Source of the DNA: Salpingoeca rosetta
Taxonomy: Eukaryota > Opisthokonta > Choanoflagellata > Craspedida > Salpingoecidae
Length of the DNA: 36,370 nucleotides
Reading direction: 5' to 3'
NCBI RefSeq assembly: GCF_000188695.1
Contig: NW_004457740.1
Location: forward strand, 1,280,474-1,316,843
Part shown: positions 26,458-36,330 of the stretch, one piece after another
How the letters are laid out: each line of letters starts with the position of its first letter
Position numbering within the stretch: the first letter of the stretch is position 1
Program-made: the position numbers and the translations under genes
Notes under the pieces: generated by a model
Told to the model about the DNA's origin: nothing
The model's input: the letters and a program-made list of their open reading frames with translations, nothing else
Databases searched by the model: none

Positions 26458-26874
26458 TGTGGCATGTGTGGCGGCGTGAGTGCGCCGTTGGTGGCTGCTG
26501 CCGTGGCGCTGGTGCTGTGGGCCTTCCTCTGCAGCTACCGTGTACTGGCGAAGGCAGGGCAGCGAGATGGATGACAGGGGCCCTGCACGTTGCTTTTCAA
26601 GAGGATGTGAAGGGGCGCATCGACGATGCAGCACGCTGTCGCTTTGTCGCGTCGGCATCCCCGAGGAAAACCCTGGGCGAGCTCGGACAGCTTCGGAGAT
26701 GGTCTCGCGGATGGCGGAGGAAATGGCTTCCACACTCTGTGTGCTCCCGTTTTTGTGTGTGGCACTGCCACTGCTGGTGTCACAGACACCACCCGTATCA
26801 CAAGCGACTTGGCCACCCCCACACTTCCACGAGCCACCGACCCGTCGGCCGGTTGTACCATGCATCGGGTCCAT
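26026..26874 (-). CDS. Polyglutamine protein, single open frame (hypothetical)
   Basis: 282 codons from ATG 26874 (good context, acaATGg) to TGA 26026-26028. The N-terminal part contains VEAISSAIRETISEAV, a plausible helix. The middle is about 28 consecutive CAA glutamine codons (26372-26456). After it come a Cys pair (ECECGLLC), an Arg/Pro-rich basic stretch, then EFEAVVARVMLLQQEM, an amphipathic helix, and a basic tail ending RRTTKTT. I recognise no domain. The flanks look coding rather than random, but hidden introns cannot be excluded, and a different-frame reading of the N-terminal third is possible. If real, the protein is disordered and nuclear by composition, which is inference. It shares a 210-bp divergent promoter with the MAP7-like gene. 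Confidence 0.5.
26372..26456 (-). repeat. (CAA)n trinucleotide repeat, polyGln-coding
   Basis: About 28 uninterrupted CAA units on the minus strand. No CAG codons interrupt it, which usually means a length-variable tract. Confidence 0.9.
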
Positions 26875-27084
26875 TGTTCTCCTGTCCTGTCGCTTGCCTG
26901 CAGCTCACGCACCAACGCACCAACCCTCCAACCGTGTTGTGCTGGCTGGCACAACGTGCAACGCCCGCGCCGCTTGACACGCCGTCTCCGACAGCACAAA
27001 ATGGATATCTCAATTTGAATTTGCCGGCGCAACAAACCACAACAAAGCCACAAAGCAACAACAGCACCAACAACCACCACCATC

Positions 27085-27553
27085 ATGGCGGATGTGCGGA
27101 GGAAGAAGGTGGTGGGCAGCAGCACGACGAGCAGAGGCACCAGTGGCAGTTCAGCCAAATCATCGCCGTCGGCGGGCACAACCTCAGCGTCAGCAAGGAG
27201 CAGAACCACAAGGCCAACCAGTGCAATGAAGACACGCACAAGCACAGGCAGCGCCAGCAGTGGCAGCAGCAATGCCACAACCACCACAAGCAGCAGCTCA
27301 GCCACCATTGCAAAGAAGAAGAAAAAAAAGAAGGAGGATGCCTTGCCGACCGACCCCGTCGCTCGTGCTCGTGCTTTAAGGGCCGCCCGCCAAGTCCGCC
27401 CAGGTGTGTATTTGTGTGTTTGTGTGTCTGTGCGTGTTTGTGTGTCTGTGCGTGTTTGTGTGTCTGTGCGTGTTTGTGTGTCTGTGTGTGTTTGTGCGTT
27501 TGGTGTGCCTGTGTGTGTCTGCCTGCCTGTCTCTCTGTCTCTCTGTCTGTCTG

Positions 27554-27640
<87 letters not shown>

Positions 27641-29094
27641 TCTTGTCGTTGTTTTTACATTGATCCAGTTTTGTGCGCGGATTCTTGATGCCCCACGCCC
27701 CCCCCCCCAACGCCTGAAAAGTGATATCAGCGCTGGCACAAGCTTGCATCGCTTGAAACAGCGCAGTGCCTCACCCCTCCTTCTGCCATTGCCAACACAT
27801 CCAACACCATGTGCCTTTGCAGGGAGTGCCACTTCCGCAGCAAAGTCGAAGCGCACGAGCTCCAGCTCATCCACAGGCTCCTCAAAGTCTCGCCCGTCCA
27901 CTGCCAAATCATCGCTTGGATCACCAGCCCGGTACGCAAGGACATGGGTCCAAGCGCTTGTGCCAAGCACGCCTCTCTCTCTCTGTCTCTGTCTCTCTCT
28001 CTCTCTGTTCCGCTGTGCATTTGCTCGTGCATGTCTCGAATGATCTTTGCATGCGCACGTCGATTGCTGAAGTGAAGCGAGGCTGCCAGCACAAACAAAC
28101 ACAGACACACGCGCATACACATGCACGCACATGCAGTTGCGCGCTTTGGGCTGCAGTCCTGATGATGGTGGTGCTTGTGCGCTAATGTTTTCGCTGCTTG
28201 ATCTTACAGCAAGGGCGTGGATCGCACGCAAGGCGCACGGCCAAGGCGCGACCATCTCGCCAAGAAGAAAAAGGGGCTTGACAACCGTCTGAAGAGCTTC
28301 CAGGTGCGTGCCATCAATTGCAGCCGTTGTCATTGCATCCACGACCCACTGTTGCACGCACCTCTGCACGAACGCGCGTAATCCACGCAAAGTCGGCCGC
28401 TCAATCCCACGAACACCCACACAGTCAAATGTCGCAGTAGCACGCACCACACTAACATCGCAGCTATCGCGTTCCTCTCCCCTTCACACGCACACACGCA
28501 CGCACACACACACACACACACACGCATACACGACGCACACCACCACACAACACACCACCACACAACACACCACCACACCACACCACAACACAATGCACAC
28601 ACCACACCACACCACACCACACCACACCACACCACACCACAACACAACACAGGACGGGTCACGTACTGTGGCGCGTCGCTCCCCCGCCAAGCGCGTCATG
28701 TCTCAGGACAGCTCGCAGCCGGGGAGCGAGGCTGCCTCTGGTGCAACGTCTCCGCAGGCGGTGGAGGGCAGAGGGCCAACACCGCACACCGCAGACAAGG
28801 GCGAACAGAACAACAACGACAACGACGACGACAACAACACAGAGTCGTGGCGGGCGGTTGTGGACGATGGCGAGGACTGGTTTGACGCAATCAAGCGACG
28901 CGAGCAGGAGAAGAAGGCAGAGGAAGAAAGGTGCGCTGTGCATGTCTGTGTTTATGATCTGTGTTTGTGTGTGTGCGTGTGTGCGTGAGTGTGAACGTTT
29001 TGTGTGTTTGTGTGTGGTATCTCTGGGCATCATCACAAGAATGCACTTGAGGGTTGAAATTGAGAGGCAAGCGCTTTCGTCACCTCACGTCATC

Positions 29095-29183
<89 letters not shown>

Positions 29184-29343
29184 GGCTGCAGGAAGCGGCG
29201 GGAGGCAGCGGAGGCGGCGCGTAAGGCGGAGGCCGCAAAGGCAAAGGAGGAGCGCGAGCGGAAGAAACGCGAGACAGAAGAGCAGCAGAAGAGAATTCTC
29301 GGCGAAAAGCGACTCGCCGAAGAGAAACGACGCCAAGAAGCAA

Positions 29344-29390
<47 letters not shown>

Positions 29391-30360
29391 TGTCTGATCC
29401 GCGCACATGCACGTCAATCCCTTGTGCATGTAACCCTCACGAGGAACATGAACGGGCGCTTGCTCCACAACCGCCACCATTTCGCCTTTCCTCCCTCGCC
29501 ACTGATGCCCTCACTTGCATGATCACTACCGCTGCCCCCTCCCTTCGCTATCCAGCTTCGACGGGAGACGCACGCCGCAGAGCAACAGGCGCGTCTGGAC
29601 TCCATCCGCCAGCGCACACTCGACGCACAGCGCGCCATTGCAGAGGTGGCCGACAAGTCCGGCATGGAGGACCTCATGAAGCGACGGCAGGAGCGCCAGT
29701 CCGCAAGGTGCCCCGCCCTGCCTGTGTGCATTGCGTATGTGTTGTGTGTTGCATGTGTGTGTGGGTTTGTAAAGGGACGTGTGCATATATGCACAAGTGT
29801 ATGTCACTGTGTGAGTGTGTTTGTGTGTGCGTGCGGCCATAACTAGTGCTCGTTGTTGCTTGCATGTTTGTATGCTCGTCTGTTTGTTTCGTTGGTTGAA
29901 TGAAGTGGCCTTGCACATCCACGTGGCTCGCCATATCTCCTGTATTGCTCTCACTTGCTTCGCACCACCCAGACAACGGCACGCCCAGCGCAAGGCGAAG
30001 CTGGAGGCCATCATCAACCGTGTCAAGACGTCGTCGCATGACCACGCAGAACACGACGATGCACACGATGGTGGCGAGGGCGACGAGGTGACAGACACCG
30101 TTGACGACACAGCTGTTGTGGACGATGGTCATGGTGGCGAGGATGTGGGTGATGCTAGTAGAGAGGAGAATGATGATGATGATGGTGATGATGATGATGA
30201 TGTGGATGATGTGGATGATGATGACGACCACGATGTCGATCAGAGTGATGGTGATGCGGACGCGGTCACACACGACGATGATGAGACAGCCCCACACGAT
30301 GACGATGACGAGACAGCCCCACACAATGACGATGATGATGATGATGATGATGAAGCTTGA
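27085..30360 (+). CDS. MAP7-like coiled-coil protein with acidic tail (7 exons)
   Basis: Exons: 27085-27403, 27823-27931, 28210-28303, 28653-28930, 29192-29345, 29556-29707, 29973-30360. Phases agree; 497 aa. The first about 200 residues are Ser/Thr/Lys-rich and disordered, including KKKKKKK and SRPSTAKSSLGS, a basic composition suited to microtubule or nucleic acid binding. A short conserved-looking piece, WRAVVDDGEDWFDAI, leads into a long single helix rich in Glu/Arg/Lys/Ala. This ends QRKAKLEAIINRVKTS, which parallels the RKKRLEEIMKRTRKS ending of the MAP7/ensconsin domain. The last about 100 residues are nearly all Asp with His/Glu, including two THDDDETAPHDD-like repeats. MAP7 proteins bind microtubules and recruit kinesin-1; function here is inferred from the helix only. 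Caldesmon-like or other charged single-alpha-helix proteins are alternatives. It converges on ARL13B, leaving 258 bp. Confidence 0.75.
27404..27822 (+). repeat. Intron with tandem TGTGCGTGTTTGTGTGTC units and (CT)n
   Basis: A 419-bp intron. Directly after the donor, an 18-bp unit (tgtgcgtgtttgtgtgtc) is repeated about four times (27416-27490). Then comes a tgtctctc region, then about 34 CT units (27562-27630). The 619-aa plus-strand open frame through here is not a gene. Confidence 0.85.
28487..28652 (+). repeat. (CA)n plus ACACC/ACAACAC pentamer array ending in an acceptor
   Basis: CA repeat at about 28490-28522 gives way to caccacacaac and then pure ACACC pentamers (28590-28640), finishing acaacacag. 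That last segment is the splice acceptor of the exon at 28653. Confidence 0.85.
29098..29182 (+). repeat. (TG)n microsatellite before MAP7-like exon 5
   Basis: About 42 TG units ending 9 bases before the exon at 29192. A second TG run at 29346-29385 starts exactly at the donor of that same exon, so the exon is flanked by TG on both sides. Confidence 0.9.
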
Positions 30361-30618
30361 TTTAAGTCACGCTCATGTCGGCTTGCGTTTGTCTCTCTTC
30401 GCTGTACCCTCTCTACTCTTCTCTGGATCTTTCTTGCACGTGATTTGTGACGAATTTCATTTCGCATTACACGCCAACACACGCCAATGCCACGGCAACT
30501 TTTCGCGGCGGCAATCTAGTCCATCCGCGCGTGTTTGGAGGGAAGCGAGCGATCCTAACAACAGGCGAGACAAAGCGTGCAAGATCAAGTAAGGGCTTTG
30601 GCTTCGGGGTTGGTTACA

Positions 30619-30876
30619 CTATGCTGTGGAGGAGAGTTGTGGCTCGTGCAGGGAAACACATTCGAGCACAAGCAGCGACTCAAAGAGCTTCTGCTGCCGG
30701 TGCTTCACGGGAACGCTTCGCCACGCCGGGTTCTTCTGCAAGAACACGTGCAGCTCAACCTTGATGTCGGACAATAAACGGCGCATACGGGGATTGGGGG
30801 TGAGGGAATCGTGATGCGCGGACAGGGTGAGTTCTTGGCGGAATACACTTTCATCACAACCCATTCACACTCCCAC

Positions 30877-30959
<83 letters not shown>

Positions 30960-33900
30960 CCACAGACATGCAGGACCAAGCCCATTCATAGCAGTGTTGC
31001 ACCCCATGCCCTGCTTCCTCACCTCTGCAATGAGGCGATAGCGTTCCTTCTGTTCGTATGTGAGGTCATCAAATGACTGTGCTTCCTCCCACCGCTGCAG
31101 GTACTGCTCGTATCCCGCGTCTGTCTCAAAGTGCTCGCGCGGCCACTGCTCTGGCGATGGCGTCAGCTGCGGTGGTCGTGGCCCGTACACGCGCTCATCC
31201 CACGCCTGGTACAGCAGCCAATTAGGGTATGGACAGGTGTGTGAGAAGGGTTATGAGGTCACGGCAGCACACAATGGAATGAACGCAGAGCACATGATCA
31301 CAAACATGGCCACAAACATGACACACCATATGCGCCGGGGAACGAGAGAAAGTGTGTGTGTGTGTCTGTGTGTGTGTGTGTGTGTGAGTGTCTGTGTGTG
31401 CATCATGAATGTGCTCGCGTACGTATTTGACGATGGCGGACCAGCCCGTGTGTGCTTGGATAGCGAGGCGATCCATGCTGAAGCGCTTGCCCTTGCGCGC
31501 CTGTTTGATTATTTGCTGCCAGCACTCCTTGCATGCTGCACGGTACATCTTCCACTGCAAGTCGCCTTCGCTTGGCACGGGCTCGCCCTTGAGCGTCGCG
31601 TACGCCTTCGCCGCCGCGCGCACTGAAGCAGCAGCAGCAGCAGCAGCAACAACAGGAGAAGAAGAAGGCGGCAGCAGTTGCAGTGACAAAGCAACAGCGC
31701 CACGAGCACGGGGTGAGAGGTGGAAATATCATGCGATGTTACAGAAGACACACAGACACAGACACACAGACACAGACACACACACACCCGCACCTGCACC
31801 CGCACAGACACACACAGACACACACACACACACACACACTGTGTATGTGTGTTGGTTGGTACCGAGCTCGATAAGAGATGCGTCCTTGATGCTCTTGGCC
31901 GCGGAAATGATATCCAGTGGATGCAGCGGCGCCAATTTCACACCACTACTCGGCTGCTGCTGCTGTCGTTGTTGTTGTGGTTGTGGTTGTGGTTGTGGTT
32001 GTTTCTTTGACCTGCTCGATGCATCGGCTATTCTGTCGTCTGTATTCAACGACTGCGGAAGCGGCGGATTCACACGCGAGAACAACGGCTCCTTCTGCGG
32101 TTGTTCGCCACTGTCCTGCTTCGCTGCATCACCCCCATCGCCATCACCGGTGCCACTGCTGTTGTCTTTGTTGTCGCTTGTCCTTTCTTCCGCATCACCC
32201 CCCTCCGCTCTGCTTCCCATCATCGACATATCCTCGACCTCCAGGTCATCGCTGTTCTTCACCGATGTACGATCCCCCTCATCTTCGCTGCCGCCGTCCC
32301 TGGTTCGCTGCGTCTCTGTGCCATCGTCACCATCGTCGCCATCGCCCGTATCTGTAAGCGGCACGATGCGGTCGTGGGACACGGGGGCAGCCGTGATGGG
32401 TGGCGACGATGACGGTACCGCCTCTCCAGGCAGTGGATAGCCCTCTGCTTGGCAGTGGAACATGTGTGTGTGTGTGTGGATGTGTGCGTGGATGTGTGCG
32501 TGTGTGCGTGCGTGTGTGTGTGTGGTGGAAGAGGGGTGAGGGCAAGCTGAGACAAATGCTGATATTTGCGCGTGCGCACAGGGTTGCGTGCGTGTGTATG
32601 ACCATGGTGGATTGGAGACTGCATGAACGTGGAGTAAAGTGATTGCGCTTTCCATTCCACACTGACCATCTGCCGGTGTTTTCGCTGCGTGTGCATCTGA
32701 TTGCCCTTCGTCCCCTTCTTTCTGCTCCTGTTGTTGTTGTGCTGCTTCCTCCAGTGCGCGCTTTCGTTCGCGTTCCTCCCTTCGTTTCCGAATGCGCTCT
32801 TGCTTCTCCTTCATCTCCTTTGCCTCAACCTCCGCCTGCTGCTGCATCTCTTTCGCGCGCCGCTGCGTTGCGCCCTCAAAGTCCTCCAACAGCGTCGTTA
32901 TCAACCAGTCAATCTGAAGCACATACGCGCGTGTGTGCGTAGGCAATTTGGATGAGTGATGGAGGTGGGAGGACCAAATCCAAATGGCCTCATACAGCGG
33001 CTGACTACACGTGCACACACGCATCATGTCGTGTGGTGTTCAACTTACAGCCTTGAGGATGCCAGCCTTTGAAGAGTGAATTGCACACACTTCCACAAGC
33101 TGGAAAGGGCTCTTGCCATGTGTTGACGCTGTCACAAGCATGGCCCAGCACATTTGGATGGAAGAAGGAGTTGAGTCGTCGCCATCCGCGATGCGATGGG
33201 AAGTTCAGGGCCAGCCACACACACGTACACACACGTACACACACACACACGCGCGCACTTGTGTAGCTGTGTTAGTGAACGTACCAAGGTCTGAAATGGC
33301 GAGTTCGCGTGAGACGAGCTGCGCCGAGCTGGCCGTGTCCACATCCTGCTTGTTGGCCATGATAAGCACTGGTTTCCCGCCCACAAAGTCGTGCTTCAGC
33401 ATGTTCCACAACACCTCCCGTGCCTCTGACAGAGGCTGAGATGCATCCACGACAAACACAAACGCGTGGATCTGCATTGGGTGGCGGGATGACATGTGTG
33501 TGTACGTGTGTGAGTGTACGAATGTGAGTGAGAGAGAGAACAGCTGCGAGTGAATGTGTGTGTGCGTGTATATGTGTGGATGTGTGGATGTGGTAGTTGA
33601 CATTCTGCCGTTTCGAGGAATCCTCTCAAGTCCAAACCACGGTCACGCACACATCCACATGCACGGTCACGCACACATCCACATGCACACTCACGCACAC
33701 ACCTCTGCGTAGTAGCGTTCCCAGATGCCACGAATGCGCTCGCCACCACCGAGATCGTATGCGGTGATGTTGGCCTTCTTTCTCCGAAAGTGGAACACAT
33801 CCTGCCCAATGGTCTCTGAGACTTCCTCCAACGGCTCTGTATCCCCACCATCATAAACACCCGTGAGATAGCAGCCAGCACAAGTGAATCAAACATGTTC

Positions 33901-34150
33901 TACAGCATCACAGCCGCAAACACGCACACACACACACATAGATACACACGCACACGTACACGCACACACACGTACACGCACACACACACACGCACATACA
34001 CAGACACACACGCACACACATACACGCACCTCCGCGAATCACGGCCGCAATACTGGTCTTGCCCGCAGAACCGGGTCCAAGGAAGCCCAGCGTCAAGTCT
34101 GTGGGTGTGCTGCGGCACCCACGCACAAGCGTTTGCAGCAGCGTGAACAT
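30619..34150 (-). CDS. ARL13B: ARL13B-type ciliary GTPase with extended C terminus (9 exons)
   Basis: Ciliary-membrane ARF-family GTPase, GEF for ARL3 in animals and algae. Exons: 34150-34030, 33836-33703, 33471-33285, 33128-33049, 32913-32667, 32444-31863, 31622-31423, 31205-31023, 30735-30619. Phases agree; 616 aa (human 428). G domain: P-loop GPGSAGKT (25-32); [12 protein letters not shown] (68-79), where Gly replaces the catalytic Gln of other ARFs, the ARL13B hallmark; NKQD (125-128); CAIHSSKAG (162-170). Then comes [12 protein letters not shown] and a Glu/Arg/Gln coiled coil (about 187-245) as in ARL13B. The acidic, disordered segment contains RVNP (380-383), matching the RVxP cilium-targeting motif. 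Residues about 451-616, exons 7-9, form an extra basic, Trp- and Tyr-rich region ([47 protein letters not shown]) that I do not recognise. The extreme N terminus lacks the CC palmitoylation pair; one Cys sits at 12. Confidence 0.92.
30882..30954 (-). repeat. (CA)n microsatellite in last ARL13B intron
   Basis: About 35 CA units, TG on the coding strand, within the intron between 31023 and 30735. Confidence 0.9.
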
Positions 34151-34672
34151 GATTTGTTGTGTGCTGATGCGTGCTGCGTGCCTGCAACGGTCAACCGCTG
34201 TTGCAAGTGTGACACTGACTGCTTTGGTTACAATTGTCTCTCAAACTCCACTCTGTATCTGCAAGCTTACAACGTGTTGTCTCCTCTCTGCTTGTCTTCC
34301 CTTCACTCTCCCAGCACCATACGTCCCGCTCCCTGCTGGCTGGTTCGCTGGCGTGTGTATCTGGCTGTCTTGTTGAGTGTCTTGGATGTTGTTGTCCTTC
34401 CTCGTGTGCGGCGAGTGTTTGTTTGCGTTTGTGAGCGATTTTCGTTGGCAACAACACCCACACACAACGACAACGACACAACCTTGAAGCTCACGGCCGA
34501 CCGGCAAGCAAGGACATCCCCAGCAGCAGTGGGTGTTGATGGCGGTGGTGTATGGGCAGAGATAGCACAAGTGAAGGAGGAGGAGGAGGAAGAAGAAGAA
34601 GAAGAAGAAGAAGAAGAAGAGGCAAGCAAGCAAGAAGGCACACGAGCAAAGAGCGCCAACAGCCGCGGCGGC
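34151..34672. promoter_or_regulatory. Divergent region ARL13B / small membrane protein, with GAA/GAG tract
   Basis: 522 bp between start codons. A purine tract of GAG and GAA triplets (34573-34622) followed by gcaagcaagcaag lies 50-100 bp before the plus-strand ATG. In the downstream frame it would read as poly-Glu, but that frame has no in-frame ATG for hundreds of bases, so it is more likely 5' UTR. I cannot identify an RFX X-box with confidence. Confidence 0.5.
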
Positions 34673-35035
34673 ATGACTGGACATGTCCCAGTCGCGGGAA
34701 TTGTGGTGGGCGTGTTGTGCGCACTGGCTTGGATGGGATGTGCGGTGCTGAGCTACTTGAAGTCAAAGAACACCGCCAAGGTGGCACCACAGGCCACAAT
34801 CATTGGCAAGGATGACAACGACGACGTCATCTTTGTTGGAACAGGCCCACGCGCGCGAGACGGGCCCGCAGAACTCATCGCCAACCCACGAGTGGACCAG
34901 CTCACCATCGTCCCTGCAGCGAGATCTCGGCGCGGAGACCGACCGCGCGAGTCATCCGCAGCAAAGGCCAACACAGGAGCTGCCAGCACTGCCACAGAGC
35001 TGCTACAAGTCCCAAACACACCCCAGCCACAGTGA
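34673..35035 (+). CDS. Small single-pass membrane protein, single exon
   Basis: 120 aa. MTGHVPVAG leads directly into one transmembrane helix (about 7-28, IVVGVLCALAWMGCAVLSYL). A basic stop-transfer SKNTAK follows, then about 85 polar residues with DDNDDVIFVGTG and RSRRGDRPRESS, ending PNTPQPQ. With no cleavable signal and positive residues after the helix, the tail is probably cytosolic. No family is recognised. The upstream frame is open and includes a poly-Glu stretch, so an undetected upstream exon could supply a longer N terminus. Downstream of the stop is a (CA)n run at 35099-35134. The gene shares its promoter region with ARL13B, which is suggestive of co-expression but proves nothing. 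Confidence 0.6.
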   Translation: MTGHVPVAGIVVGVLCALAWMGCAVLSYLKSKNTAKVAPQATIIGKDDNDDVIFVGTGPRARDGPAELIANPRVDQLTIVPAARSRRGDRPRESSAAKANTGAASTATELLQVPNTPQPQ

Positions 35036-35095
35036 ATACATTGAGAGCCTCAGCAGGCAGCGTCGGTGTTGTTCAGCTCACCCTTCCAGCTCACC

Positions 35096-35142
<47 letters not shown>

Positions 35143-35547
35143 CACACACATGGAATCTGCTTTCGTTGTCACCGCTTTCTCCCTGAATGCCGCTCTATCT
35201 GCTCTTGGCCCTTGTACTAAGCCTCTTTGTCGTGCTTTTAGCAGGTGTGTGCACTAGTTTCAGCGCGGTTGTGTGTGGTGGTTTTATTGTGTATTGTGAT
35301 GAGGTGCACGTGGTGGTGTGTCATATCGATTCTATGTGTGTGTGTGTGTGTGTCTGGTACGCGATCTTCCTTTCATTTATATTCCTGCTCGCTCGCGACT
35401 GCCCCTTCATTCACTGCCCTCCCACCAACCACCTCATCGCAGCTGAACTACAACCAACAGTAAACCATGTATTGGTAACATTACAACAATACCACGCGAA
35501 ACAAATGAACGCAACAAGAGCCGCAGCGGACAACAGATGACCATGCG
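35036..35547. other. Convergent 3' region (no gene seen)
   Basis: 512 bp between facing stops. Contains CA repeat at 35099-35150 and TG repeat at 35334-35352. I see no further exon. Confidence 0.6.
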
Positions 35548-36323
35548 CTATGCCGGGGTGCCATGATCCGGGTTGTGTTGCTGTCGTGTCAAAGTGTTGG
35601 TTGATGGTGGCAGTGCCAGAGCATGTTGCTTGTGGTGAGTGACACAAAATGTAAGGGGGAAGGCAGACAGACAAGACACATAGACAGACAGACACACAGA
35701 CAGACACACAGACAGACACACAGACACACACATATACATATGCACACACACGCACGCACACGCACACACACACGTGCACACACACACGCACACATGTCGC
35801 AGACAACAAGGCAGAGTGATATGCGGTCAGGAGGGGTACGTGCACACCTTGGTGAAGTCGTAGAGGAGGAGCATGAGGCGGCGAATGTTTGGCAGCGTGG
35901 CCAACGCATCGCGCACGCCAATGCCGTGGTGCTCCAGCAGCTGCTGCACGTCCTTGTTCAGCAGGAACACGCCCCGCTCAAACATGGACCGGTCCTTCAC
36001 ACGCGGATACAGCGGGAACCTGCGAACCGCCATCATCATCACCATCATCACCATCATCATCGTCGTGGTGCAGTGTTGCAGTGGTGAGGAAGTCAGGAAG
36101 ATGTGTGTGTGTGTGTGTGTGTGTTGAACGACCGCATGAGCTGCCATGAGAAAGTGAGGTGGGGCAGCCAGCACAGAGGGGAACACAGACCTTCGAGGGC
36201 GGTCGGAGCGGTCAAAGGCGATGTCGTCTGTGATTGAGGATCGCGAGCCGAGCAGCTTGATGGGATACCGCAGCGGCAGCTGCAGGTATTTGCTGATCAT
36301 CAGCACCAGGTGCGAAACATACC
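35548..36323 (-). CDS. UVRAG: UVRAG-like (Vps38/ATG14 family) protein, last three exons; 5' part beyond window
   Basis: Subunit type found in the class III PI3-kinase (VPS34-Beclin) complex, acting in endosomal traffic and autophagy. Exons 36323-36191, 36019-35848 and 35628-35548 join in phase; the first follows an acceptor at 36324-36326 and continues a gene beyond the right edge. The sequence reads YVSHLVLMISKYLQLPLRYP, LLGSRSSITDDI, then RFPLYPRVKDRSMFERGVFL, LNKDVQQLLEHHGIGV, TLPNIRRLMLLLYDF. This follows the UVRAG BARA-like C-terminal region closely (human LGYVAHLVQMISKFLQVPLRYP and EFPLYP...FDYGVYLLNKNI). The final exon adds only 26 residues (ALALPPSTNTL region) and stops. The long disordered tail of vertebrate UVRAG after this point is absent. 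The last acceptor (caccacaag) is weaker than the others, so the very C terminus is less certain. Confidence 0.85.
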
Positions 36324-36328
36324 CTGCA

Positions 36329-36330
<2 letters not shown>

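Noticed and set aside
26184..28043. 619-aa plus-strand open frame with poly-Val, poly-Ser/Leu and Cys-Val stretches
   Set aside because: It crosses the polyGln repeat in antisense, an intron full of (CT)n and parts of MAP7-like exons in the wrong frame; its length comes from repeats that lack stops.
27083..28450. 455-aa minus-strand open frame
   Set aside because: Shadow of MAP7-like exons plus Arg-Glu and Thr-His dipeptide runs from (CT)n and TG repeats; no domain.
28487..28652. CRISPR-like regular repeats
   Set aside because: Units of 5 bp with no unique spacers, inside a eukaryotic intron.
31023..31622. HMG-box, acyl-CoA-binding or FF-domain identity for the ARL13B extension
   Set aside because: Only scattered Trp/Tyr/Glu spacing resembles these families; no full motif could be aligned by eye.
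31409..32440. 343-aa plus-strand open frame
   Set aside because: Antisense to ARL13B exons 6 and 7, whose sense frame aligns in phase with the GTPase gene.
33837..33900. Acceptor at about 33900 for ARL13B exon 2
   Set aside because: Joining there gives an immediate in-frame stop; the acceptor at 33837-33839 keeps phase and homology.
33884..34672. Upstream extension of the small membrane protein including poly-Glu
   Set aside because: It overlaps the ARL13B first exon in antisense and has no nearby in-frame ATG; the purine tract is more likely 5' UTR.
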